A program made the position numbers and the translations under genes. Source: Orbilia blumenaviensis (lineage: Eukaryota > Ascomycota > Orbiliomycetes > Orbiliales > Orbiliaceae). Taken from it: a stretch of DNA of 64,000 nt. The stretch's first letter is position 1, and every line of letters starts with the position of its first letter. This document shows, in pieces, positions 25,794 through 35,043 of the stretch. Where the stretch lies: assembly GCA_036872755.1 (NCBI GenBank), contig JAVHNS010000001.1, forward strand, positions 1,612,001 through 1,676,000. The letters are read 5' to 3'. Under the pieces are notes generated by a model. That model did not search any database. It was given only the letters and a program-made list of their open reading frames with translations, and was not told where the DNA came from.

Positions 25794-26264
25794 TCACATC
25801 TGTATCTCCACATCTTCGTCCTTCGCGCTCCCAAGTACTAGTTTCTCAAGCTGGTAGGCCAGCTTTTGGGCGCCTAAGTTGACCCTGTTCTTTGCCATCT
25901 TGGACTTCCTCTCTTGCCTACGGGCTTCAGCCCGCTTTAAGACTTCGGTAATCCGTACCATTTGCCCAATCGATGCGTCGATAGGGACAAGGAGGGCTCC
26001 TTTGCGGTTCCGTTCCCCCCTCCTGACCTGGGCCCTGTATTCGCTTGGATTTTCCCTCAGGTGCGGTGCCAACTTGTGGTAATGGGCTTGGGTCGGCCCA
26101 CTGCTTGCCCCAAGGGCGTGGGCGTGACTCGTGAAAACTGTTATGTTTCCACAGTCCTTCTTCTCCCCAAGGACCTTGCGACCCTTGATGGGATGCTTGT
26201 TATCCCTTCCGATAGGTGCCATGTCTTTGACTTGGGAAGTGCTATCGGTAAATATTGTCCACAT
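25794..26264 (-). CDS. orphan ORF, 156 aa, unknown
   Basis: A single frame from an ATG at 26264 to the stop at 25794. It is more GC-rich than its surroundings and has a protein-like composition: a basic middle (GRDNKHPIKGRKVLGEKK) and a helical, charged C-terminal half (MVRITEVLKRAEARRQERKSK). No signal peptide or known motif is seen. A second frame is open on the other strand for part of this length. It could be a small lineage-specific gene, a remnant of a mobile element, or a non-coding open frame. There is no intron or neighbour that helps. Confidence 0.4.
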   Translation of the reverse strand: MWTIFTDSTSQVKDMAPIGRDNKHPIKGRKVLGEKKDCGNITVFTSHAHALGASSGPTQAHYHKLAPHLRENPSEYRAQVRRGERNRKGALLVPIDASIGQMVRITEVLKRAEARRQERKSKMAKNRVNLGAQKLAYQLEKLVLGSAKDEDVEIQM

Positions 26265-27546
26265 GGCTGAGGCTTAAGGGCAGTGAGGATAATATAATGT
26301 TGTTAGTTGATGTTATATACTACCGTTATAAGATCATGGGAGGTATACAAGCTCTGGAAAATAGGGAATCGGATTAGGAAGTCGAGGTAGTACGGTTGAT
26401 GTAAGGTTTAAATTTAGACTATGTGAAACCAATCTGTTAGCTAAAGGTCTTTGTTGGAAGTTATAAAAGGGGGGTTACAAATCCCTAAACTGGGGGGTTT
26501 AATGCTATTAGATACTTGCAGTTTGATGACTTCTATAGGATCGAAATGATAAATAGGACGCATACGCGCATACGCAGATCGATGATTAGGTTACTGGGTG
26601 TCTTCTTGGGGTTCTGAGAGCGCACGTGGTGAAAGGGAGAGGTGACTGGAGATTGTAATTCGAACCGGCCACTTCGTGGAGGCTGGTTTACAAGACTAGT
26701 TGAGGGACTAAACTAGAGCACCGTGTAGAACGACAGTCTTTCAACAAGACTGGATTCCGCAGTATGCAGCATGCAAGTCTCAAAACATAGAATCCTAAAA
26801 TATACACAGATACTGAAATATGGAACTATTTGAAGATAGCGTGGTTCTATCCAATCGTCGGATGTATACGAGAAATTCGATGTATATATTTAGCGGGAAC
26901 CAGAACTTGTAAATTTCGTATACCTTCATGTGCAGGTGCGGAAACTCATACCCGACGCTACATATATTTCAACATAACTGGTGCGTGCTTGTATGCGTAT
27001 GGCGACAATGGGAAGTTTTAGTCTCATAAAATCCTGACTTATCAGAACACCGATTGCATTAATCGGCTCAAGAATTAGGTATTGGTATACTATTACACGA
27101 CTCAATGGAATACAAATGGTATGTTATTTAGATAGCTTCGAGGGAGTCCGATCTGGGACGGCAAAAAAAAAAAAAAAAAAAAAAAAAAAACCCCTAACAT
27201 CAAGAGACCAATGCTCGTGGGTGATACTGACACGCTTGTGGTCGATAAAGGTGGGTACTTCAGATCTTATCAAGATATTCACCATGCATTTCAATAAATA
27301 GCCCAGGCACAAGACGGGTTTAGTAGGTTCATTCGCATAGATATACCCAAGAGGATAAACTTGTGCATAATTGACTCGTCGATTAAAAATTAAATGTAGT
27401 ATAAAAGATCATTCAGAGACGTCCCACCGTATACCTATCGCCCAAAATATAATGCTTCAAACAAATACCTGTGTTATAAACCAACGGCTAAAAAGAAACA
27501 CCTTCCTAACGATGTACAGGCAAACAATGGTACGAAAACGCTAACA
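26265..27546. other. intergenic with A28 run
   Basis: Contains a tRNA-like relic (about 26641-26722, listed separately) and an uninterrupted A28 run at 27163-27190. Short open frames here have no coding features. The final ~350 bases may belong to the 3' region of the PX-domain gene. Confidence 0.5.
26641..26722 (-). pseudogene. degenerate tRNA-Thr-like sequence
   Basis: Read on the minus strand this stretch resembles a tRNA. The ends GGTG...CACC can pair. There is an A-box-like TAGTTTAGT, an anticodon-arm-like segment with loop CTTGTAA (anticodon TGT, threonine) and a 4-of-5 paired stem (plus-strand 26683-26699), and a B-box-like GGTTCGAAT. The T-arm stem does not pair and the D-arm is poor, so it cannot be a working tRNA as read. 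A decayed tRNA or tRNA-derived repeat is the best explanation; chance similarity is possible. Confidence 0.3.
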
Positions 27547-28288
27547 TTAATCCCGGGCAAACAAAAACTCTTTTACTAGAGGAGATCCGGCAAACTCCGG
27601 ATTCATGAGTATGCACCTGCAGTAAAAACAGCTGTTAGCTACAATGTTCATCCCCTAAAGGCGATCGACTGGCTGGTGGTTGAACTTACGACAAGAAATA
27701 GTTCAACCCTTGTCTTCTGGAATCCAGGAATTTCGTCCTGAATCTTGAAACCACGCTCTTCCTTGGCAACTGCGGCAATGCGGCCGTTGAATTTGGGAAA
27801 GCAAGTAGCAATCTCTCCCTTAATGCGTCAAACTCCGAGTAGCGCTTGATTACAGTAAACTTTTGGCCTTCTAAAGTCTCTACTGTGCAGTTCCAGACGA
27901 CATATGCACCGGCCCTTAATGGTGACCCGCTAATGATTGTGTAGTCACCGACTACAACGCTACGGGCAAAGGCGGCAGAGCTACGTTCAGATGGCTCGAT
28001 AGTATGGTCGACGAGGTCTATGGGTGCAGGCTGGATGAACGTCAAACTGGCGCCTGACGCTGTACGGTTACGGTTCCGGAGAAAGGGGAGGGAGCCTCGC
28101 CGAGAACCACCCGTTGGAGTGGGAGGCGAACTAAGAGGTAGCGAATTGAGGGTATCGTTACGGTTCATGCCGACTGGCGAGCCACCCGTGGCGTCCGTGG
28201 AGTTGCGAAAGTTCTGGAGGTCATCGCGGAGAGGGTCGTAGGTGTCGATGGGAGGGAGGGACTGCTGGGGATTTTGCTGAGAATCCAT
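27547..28288 (-). CDS. ypt35: PX-domain protein, YPT35-like
   Basis: Two exons on the minus strand (28288-27690 and 27616-27547) give 222 residues, close to the yeast Ypt35 length. Residues 1-100 are disordered and Ser/Pro/Asn-rich. The PX domain fills the rest: GDYTIISGSPLRAGAYVVWNCTV, the phosphoinositide-binding KRYSEFDALRERL, the Pro-rich PQLPRKS loop, and the C-terminal LSCILMNPEFAGSPLVKEFLF, which is completed across the splice. PX domains of this type bind PI3P on endosomes and the vacuole; yeast Ypt35 recruits Vps13 to these membranes. The ATG chosen is the first in frame; an upstream non-ATG extension was ignored. Confidence 0.88.
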
Positions 28289-28830
28289 CCGGGGAATCCA
28301 TGAGGCGGTTCTCAAGTACTGCTGGGTAAGGATAGAGGAGTAGATGTTGGGATTTAGTCGGTAGACATATTCGGCCGTTGAGATTATGTGCAGGAGAAAG
28401 GTACCGCAAGAGGTCCAATGATCCCTTGACTTGACTGCGAAGCGCTCCCAGTGATTAGAAGTTTGTTGGGGCCGATTGGTTGCGCAGCATTCCAGGTCCG
28501 GCAGAATCTGAAATAGGAATGCCTTTTGAGGGCAAACAAAACAACACAGAAAAATTACAACAATATCGACACATCCCCATCAACTGATGTAACATAGGGA
28601 GCGTACATACGTATGTGCTGCCGCGCAGTGTCACGTCATAATCCTGGTATCACCTCGATATGGGTATACTGAAAAGGAGTTTAATAATCTGGTAAGTACT
28701 ATAGTATTATTCATTCATGTCCATTATTATTATAAGGCGTATCTTGGTAATCAAATATTTAAATATACACAGGGTAATCGTCCTCCTTCTTTTCAGGAAT
28801 TTATGAATCATATCCCAGGGATATCAATCA
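28289..28830. other. intergenic
   Basis: Sequence between two minus-strand genes: promoter of the PX gene and 3' flank of the cysteine-rich GPI gene. AT-rich toward 28700-28790. No gene seen. Confidence 0.5.
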
Positions 28831-30216
28831 TCATAGCATATACACTAATGTCAACAAAAAGACAATCGGTGCGAATGCCAATACATCTCTTGCCCGGTAC
28901 TGAGAGCCAGTACTCGGCGCGTTATCATTATTGCCACCCGGATTGGTTACATCGCCTCCATTGGTGGGCGGGAAGTTGCTTCCACCAGTGTTTGAGGGGG
29001 CGGGGGTAGCTACGGTCGAGGATGCAGATGATGATGATGATGATGATGTTGTGTCACGGTCTATCGGCGTAGGAGTGGGTCCCTCAAACTCTGTAGATTC
29101 TTGCGTTGGAGTCGATGTGGTTAAGTCGCTCGCAATCGAATCAAACGAACTTGAAGCTACGTTTAAGCCGGTAACATAGGCAGAGACAACAGTAGATGTT
29201 GATGTTCTCGAACTCCGTGTGGAAGTATAGTCGATAGTTGAAATCCAGACATAGTAATACCAGTAGTAATACCAATAAATTGTAGTGGAATACCATCTGT
29301 ATTCGACTGAGGGGCGTGTCGTTGGGGCTGGTGTCGGGGATGGCGAATTAGTAGAGACAGTGTCTCCTCTTGAGGTTGGACCGGCGCCGATGGAAGTACC
29401 ACCACCTCCACTAGTACCTCGGCGGCAGCCTCTTTCCCCGCTACTGTTGATGACGCATCGGTAGCCGGGGCGACAGGTTCCATCTAGCCGATAGCTGTTA
29501 GATGAAAGGTTTAGACAGAAGATATCGGGCTTTCTTGGCACTTACAATCTCGACAGCATTCACCCCCAGGAAGAACACAATATCCAGTCCGGCAACAGAG
29601 ATATCCTAACCGGCATGTATTAGCATAAGACCCCTACCCCTTATGTAGATAGGACCTGGGTTAGGTATACGTACCGGCGTCGCAGTAGTCACCGTCGTTC
29701 GAGCAACACACAGCTGAGCTTGGGATACATCCGTTTCCGCAGCATTTACGTGCAACTCTGCATGCGCCTATAATAAGAAACCGACAAGACTGATCAGTAT
29801 TGCTATTCTTTGCTCGATTTTTTTTTTTTTTTTTTTTGGGGGGGGCGTATTATGGAAAAGACCATGGCAGTATATATACCTCCAGTAGAACAGCAGGTTT
29901 CCCCGCTAACGATGCAGGTACCGTCGTCGCAACATCTTCCCGGTGAGCGACAGCATCTTCCGCTTGATGGGCAAAGTCCATAACCTGAGGGACAGGTTTG
30001 CCTAGGGTTCAAAGACATCCCTCGCTTCTCAAGGTCGCTAGTGATATCTAACCCAGTCATTGGCGCGCCGTTCTTTTTCATCTCGCGACCCAGCATCTCG
30101 AATTCCCCAACATCCCGCGCCTCCAATGGGTAAAAATGTAGGTCATATTCATTGGCGAGTGTCACTGAAAATTGCAGCGCTGTCAATATAGCGACGGAAA
30201 ACAAACTACTCCGCAT
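28831..30216 (-). CDS. cysteine-rich, Ser/Thr-rich GPI-anchored protein
   Basis: Four exons on the minus strand (30216-29880, 29767-29675, 29605-29546, 29483-28831) give 380 residues. A signal peptide (about 1-21) is followed by a ~50-residue pro-like region ending in a KR dibasic site. A cysteine-rich region then spans all four exons: GRCCRSPGRCCDDGTC, CGNGCIPSSAVCCSNDGDYC, CCRTGYCVLPGGECC and CRPGYRCVINSSGERGC. After this come a Tyr/Trp-rich segment (YRWYSTTIYWYYYWYYYVW), a long Ser/Thr/Pro stalk including a Ser7 run from a TCA/TGA-type triplet repeat, and a hydrophobic GPI-type tail (DVLAFAPIVFLLTLVYML). All three introns are phase 1. It should be displayed at the cell surface; function unknown. 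Confidence 0.82.
29818..29845. repeat. T20G8 homopolymer tract inside intron 1
   Basis: A run of twenty T directly followed by eight G lies within the first intron of the cysteine-rich GPI gene (intron 29768-29879). On the coding strand this reads C8A20, far from the splice sites. Length is likely to vary between strains and to be error-prone in sequencing. Confidence 0.8.
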
Positions 30217-31573
30217 CTTGTCGGGTTATTGTTCAGAGTTCATAAGACCTTGGCACAAGCTGAGTTTCGGAGACGAAGGAATTAATATTGGCAGGGTAGT
30301 ATAGGGAGCCTTGAGGGAGGATTGCTGGTTTGCGACGCCCTTTGAAGGGAGAAGAGATCTCTTTTAAAAACATCCATAACGTTAGATCGGTCCCACCCTG
30401 CTCTCGCGGTCATAGGCACCTTGACACATACAACTGCAGCTCGAGGTGGCCGATCTTTCCCTGTTGACATAAAATGTGGGAAATTAGGAAGGTCAATCTT
30501 GGCGTCCGTGAATCATGATCTGATCTAAAAGGGCAGGGGTCGGTTGTCCTTGTTTCTCTTCCGCGGCTCAACTTGAAAGAAAGCAAGCTTTTCGTTTGAT
30601 TTGCGGGAAAAAAAAAAAGAGTGGTCTGGTTCTGTAGCACGCTAAGACTTGTGCCTGCGCGCAGGTGCGATAGATGATGGAGGGGCCCCATGTGCGCCAA
30701 GGTAATGAGCCTCGTCAAGAGTGTAAATCGATGTCGCCAATGTTAGCCTGCATCTCTTTCTTGCTGTCTAGAGGCTCATGATGTCACTTTATAGGCAGAA
30801 CTGTGGGGATAGCAAACCGACTCACGGCGCATGATTTAGTTAGTCGACTGGACCGAAAATCTTCAAGTATTGCGCTCCCAAAATAGTAGTGTCTATCTAA
30901 GAAATTTAGTACCATCTTGCAGCTTGGACTTTTGCATGCAGGTTCTGGCTTGTGAGGACGCTCGGAGCCAGGCTGCGACGTAAGGATCGACAGAAGAGTC
31001 CCTGCCTTCAGACCTTGTGCACCCCTATATTTTGCCGTTTGTGTGAGGCTGTCGTTACAGTTAATTCAAAATCCGAGTTCGAATTGTTCAGGATATCTGC
31101 AGATTGCGAGTATTGGGTTGTTCCGGGACACAAGCACATTGTTTGAGTCCGAGCTGCTGGAAAGTCCAACATGTTTGGGATAACATGGGACGTTATGGGC
31201 CGCTTTTCGGGCCCGAACCAGGGTGAAGAGGGTAGGGATACGTTGGCTTAACGTTAGGTGCCAAACAGACATGCCTTAGGCTGCTGGTTGAATTCATGAA
31301 ATACGGATACCACCATTTTTCACGCGGAGGGGAATATATGGTGATAAGTACTCATTCACTTCCTTGGGTAAGTATAACGGCCTGCATTTTTATATTAAAT
31401 TTGAATGGACTTGTACAAGAGACACAGCCTATTTCTCATTGGTTTGGGTTGGTCACACTAGCATATCACTATGGGTTGTTCGGAGCTAGAAATTGATAGC
31501 TTTGCATACTATGTTGTGAGACATGCATATGTGAATGATACTGGAAGGGGTATCATTTTCTTGAAGCTTTTTG
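30217..31573. other. intergenic
   Basis: Promoter side of the cysteine-rich GPI gene and 3' flank of the Atl1-like gene. An A12 run lies at about 30607-30618. Short open frames at 30952-31146 and 31296-31659 have no coding features. Confidence 0.5.
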
Positions 31574-32089
31574 TCAATCTTCGTCTTCGACCTCTGGAAA
31601 CCAACCGAATTCATCGAAATCCACCGACATCTCTCCTTGTCTATCAACATTTACGGTAACACCCTCGCCTCTCAAAACATCTGCTTGCCTCCTCATTCCA
31701 GATGCGACTTCTCTTTGTGAAATAACACCCTGGGAATTAATAACTCGTTGCCAAGGGACGTTGGAACCATTGAATTCCGCTTGGGGATCGGTCGATAGGT
31801 GCTTCAACGCTACACCAACTTGGCGGGGACGACTCCTGGTTATGATCACGGTATCAGTAAATTTTGTATATGATATCGCAAGCCGAGGGCAGGATTACGG
31901 GTAGCCGGCCATTTTGGCGATATGTCCGTAAGATGTCACTTTGCCATAAGGGATTTGCTGGACCGTTTCATAGACGGCAACGCTATATAGACATTTAATT
32001 AGCTTCCAGTTTTTGGGCTGGGCCACACATATCTGCACATGTATCTTTGAGACGTACAAGAATGCTTCCGCTTCGTCACTGCGAGGCAT
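31574..32089 (-). CDS. atl1: alkyltransferase-like protein (Atl1 type)
   Basis: Three exons on the minus strand (32089-32058, 31982-31899, 31835-31574) give 125 residues. The protein is the DNA-binding domain of O6-alkylguanine-DNA alkyltransferases: VYETVQQIPYGKVTSYGHIAKMAGYP, then RPRQVGVALKHL, then VPWQRVINSQGVISQRE. In true alkyltransferases the motif is PCHRV with a catalytic Cys; here the position is Trp67. Tyr29 and Arg43 match the nucleotide-flipping Tyr and the arginine finger of fission yeast Atl1. ATL proteins bind O6-alkylguanine without repairing it and pass the lesion to nucleotide-excision repair. The C-terminal ~40 residues are longer and more acidic than in S. pombe Atl1. The assignment is firm; exon 1 (32 nt) is short but frame and splice sites agree. 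Confidence 0.9.
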
Positions 32090-32952
32090 CCTAAATTTCT
32101 TTTCGCATGCAATTTCTTTAAATTTCGTGAGGTTTATGCATAAATGCATAAGAATCTGTTATCGTTTGCATACCTTTTGGGGGTTACAGTCACGCAGTGC
32201 AAGAGCAAGATCTGAGAGACCTAGACACGTCCAACACCCACATCAATGATTACATAATCATTCGCGCAACCACTCGGTGTTGGATTATACTACAACAACG
32301 CAAAAACCACATCAATCCCTGTACGTCTCCAAGACGGTTCAAGAGCTGGGAGCTCTGCGGGCCCGCGGCCATCCGTTCAAGCGGAAACCGAAGCATTGGG
32401 TTTGGCGAGATAGTATTGGGTTCGGCTGCAACTAATTATAGCTAATTCATGTCCGCTAAGGATATGGCCTTGAAAACTTCAAAAACCCTGGTCTAGGTAA
32501 CTCTGCGAAAACCCTAGCTGTGGACCCAACTGAAAGAGTTGGTTTCTGGTGCTGGGCAGGGTGCTCGCATAGATCCTCAGAGAAAAGCTGAAATACAGTA
32601 GGTCTGGAAAACTGTTCTTGAAATTATAGTAATAAGTAATATAGAATAGGCGCGGGCCCAAATGTATTAAGAATAGTGGTGATTATATATATTTCTCTAA
32701 AGCTACTTCATTAAATAACTCATGTAATCATGCCCCAAATCTATAGCCCCCCCTAGATATGGTAGAAAAGGAAAAATAGTGAGAAACAAAAAAGGAAATA
32801 GAAAGATGCCAAAATATGCTTCCAGAAACGCCTGTAAATGCAATTATCGCTTCTATAGATTCCGCCACAGACACGTGCACCCATCCCCAACTTCGATTTG
32901 TATTTGTTATTGTGGTTGACTGATATCCTTAACTTGGTCGATTGATGCTACT
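32090..32952. other. intergenic
   Basis: Promoter of the Atl1-like gene and 3' flank of the drug transporter. AT-rich block at 32660-32760. No gene supported. Confidence 0.5.
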
Positions 32953-35043
32953 TTAATTCTTCTCAGCATCTTCAGTCTTTTCCTTTCTCTTGAATCCCTG
33001 TTCAGTATTGTGTTCCTGATCAAGACTTAAATCCTCAGTGAAGATAGCCAAGGCGCCGCCAACAATTGCGAAGGCCAGGAATACAAGCCAGACGTTCTTC
33101 AAAGCGGCGGCATAGCACCAAACAAGCTTTTCTCTGAGTTGGTCAGGAGCGCCAAATGGCATATGCTTGATAACCTCAACAAGGGCAGCGGCATCCTTCG
33201 CATATTCTCCGGCAACAGGCTCGAGTTCAGGGAAACTTTGTAATTTCGACTTAAGGAAATTCTGGAAGGCCATGCCACCAATGGCGACACCGAAAGTTTG
33301 TCCGAAGGCGCGAAGAAAAGAGAACATGGCGACAGCGTAGCTGGTATCCGCGGCTGGAGCAGAGGCTTGGATAGCGAGACCCATAGATGGAAAAAGCATA
33401 CCAGTTCCTAATCCGGAAACCAAGTTGATAAAAATCCAGGCGACAGTTGTAGTGTGAACATCAAGGAGGTAGAGGAGACCCTATTTTGTGTTAGTCGACT
33501 ACGGTCTCGACCGATTAAATTTATCGGGGTGGAGAAAATGGTCTTACAATTCCAAGGACGGTAAGTGCCCAGCCACTGTAGACAGCCCATCTGAATTTAC
33601 CGGTGATGGAAACGATGATACCGACTACAACGGATGCTGGAGCGACAGTAAAAGTCTGGGGGAAGACGGAAACACCAGCCAAGATAGCTGTTTGGTTCTT
33701 GACGGCCAAGTAGTAGAGTGGAAGATAGTAAAGAAGGCCCCAAAGACTATACTCTGTGTTAGTTTCTTGTAAAAGGAGAAGCGACTAGTGGGGTCAGTCA
33801 CGTACATGATACCATGCATAACGGTGCCAAGGTAGCTAACAGCAGCAGTTCTTTGCTCGAAAACACTCATTCGGATCAATGGGTCGGCAGCAACATATTT
33901 TTCATAAAAGACAAATCCAATGAGGCCGACGGCACCGACGACGAGTGGGACGATTGTTCTCCACGAATTCCATGGATACATAGTACCACCCCAGGTGATT
34001 GGGATTAAGAAGCTGGTGCAGGAAGCGATGAAGATAGTACCGCCAACCCAGTCAATGCGTCTCAATTTGGCGGCCATGCTAGTTGGGATGAAGTTCAGCC
34101 TGAGGAAGACAGGGATCATGGCGAAGCCGATACCGCAGAAAGGAAGATTAATCCAGAAGACCCAGGTCCATGAAACCCTAGTCTCAAATTAGATGTATTC
34201 TATAGAATATGGCTTGCGGGGACTACATATGTACGTACTTCTCGGAAAAGACACCACCAAGAACGGGGCCAAGAACGCTACCAAGGGCCCACATGGTTGA
34301 AAGGAAACCAAAATACTTTCCTCGTTCTCTGTGTGAGTTATGCGTTAGCCAGTGCCAAACTGGAATATAGTGGAATAAGAATATACCTAAGAGGGACTAA
34401 ATCGGTAATGATAATTTCAGAGACAGCAATGATACCACCGCCACCGATACCTTGAATGGTACGGCCGACGAGTATCAAGGTGAAGTTCTTTGCGACAGCA
34501 CATAGAATGGCACCGATAGTAAAGAAGACGAGGGATGTTAGAATCAAGGGTTTACGACCGAAAATATTCGAGAAAGATCCGAAGACGGGTTGAATGACAG
34601 TAGAAGCAAGCAAGAAACTTGTTCCTGTCCAAAATGCCTCTGTCGCTGTGCCCTTTAATTCGCTTGCCATAACCTAGAAGTTATTGTTAGAATGGGTTGC
34701 GAGATGTATCGTTGGGTTCAAGAAAGATGGATATACCGGTCTACATTTCAAGCTGTTAGTTTGTGCTTTTATTTCCCTGTATCATATGCCTGGATGTAGA
34801 TGTAAACACTTACAATGCAACGGAAATTATAGTGGCATCCAAGGCGGCCGCAAGAGTGATAATCATGAGCGACGCAAATGCCAATCCCATTCTCCAGTCC
34901 ATTTTGAACTCTGGAGCCTTTGTGCTCGCGCTGCCAGTTTGCAGCGTTGACTCGCCAGATGGCTCAAGTGGCTCATTTTGTTTATGATCTGTTTTAGAGT
35001 ATACCTTGGAGACGGCGAGCTCCTGTTCCACCGTCGACGACAT
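32953..35043 (-). CDS. MFS drug:H+ antiporter, DHA2 (14-helix) type
   Basis: Seven exons on the minus strand (35043-34814, 34740-34737, 34673-34387, 34328-34239, 34177-33806, 33746-33548, 33480-32953) give 569 residues. A disordered N-terminus (~45 residues) precedes 14 expected helices. Visible motifs are LDATIISVALPV (helix 1), FGSFSNIFGRKPLILTS (motif A), VGRTIQGIGGGGIIAVSEII (motif B), RGKYFGF and LGSVLGPVLGGVFSE (motif C). Exon 2 is only four bases; without it helix 1 cannot be joined in frame. Members of this group export toxins, fungicides or secondary metabolites at the plasma membrane. The substrate is unknown, and no biosynthetic cluster lies nearby. Confidence 0.9.

Noticed and set aside
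29483..29541. Extending the last exon of the cysteine-rich GPI gene upstream to the CAG acceptor nearer 29495
   Set aside because: From the Cys-rich phase of the previous exon this gives an immediate stop; the TAG acceptor before 29483 keeps CCRDYGTCRPGYRC in frame.
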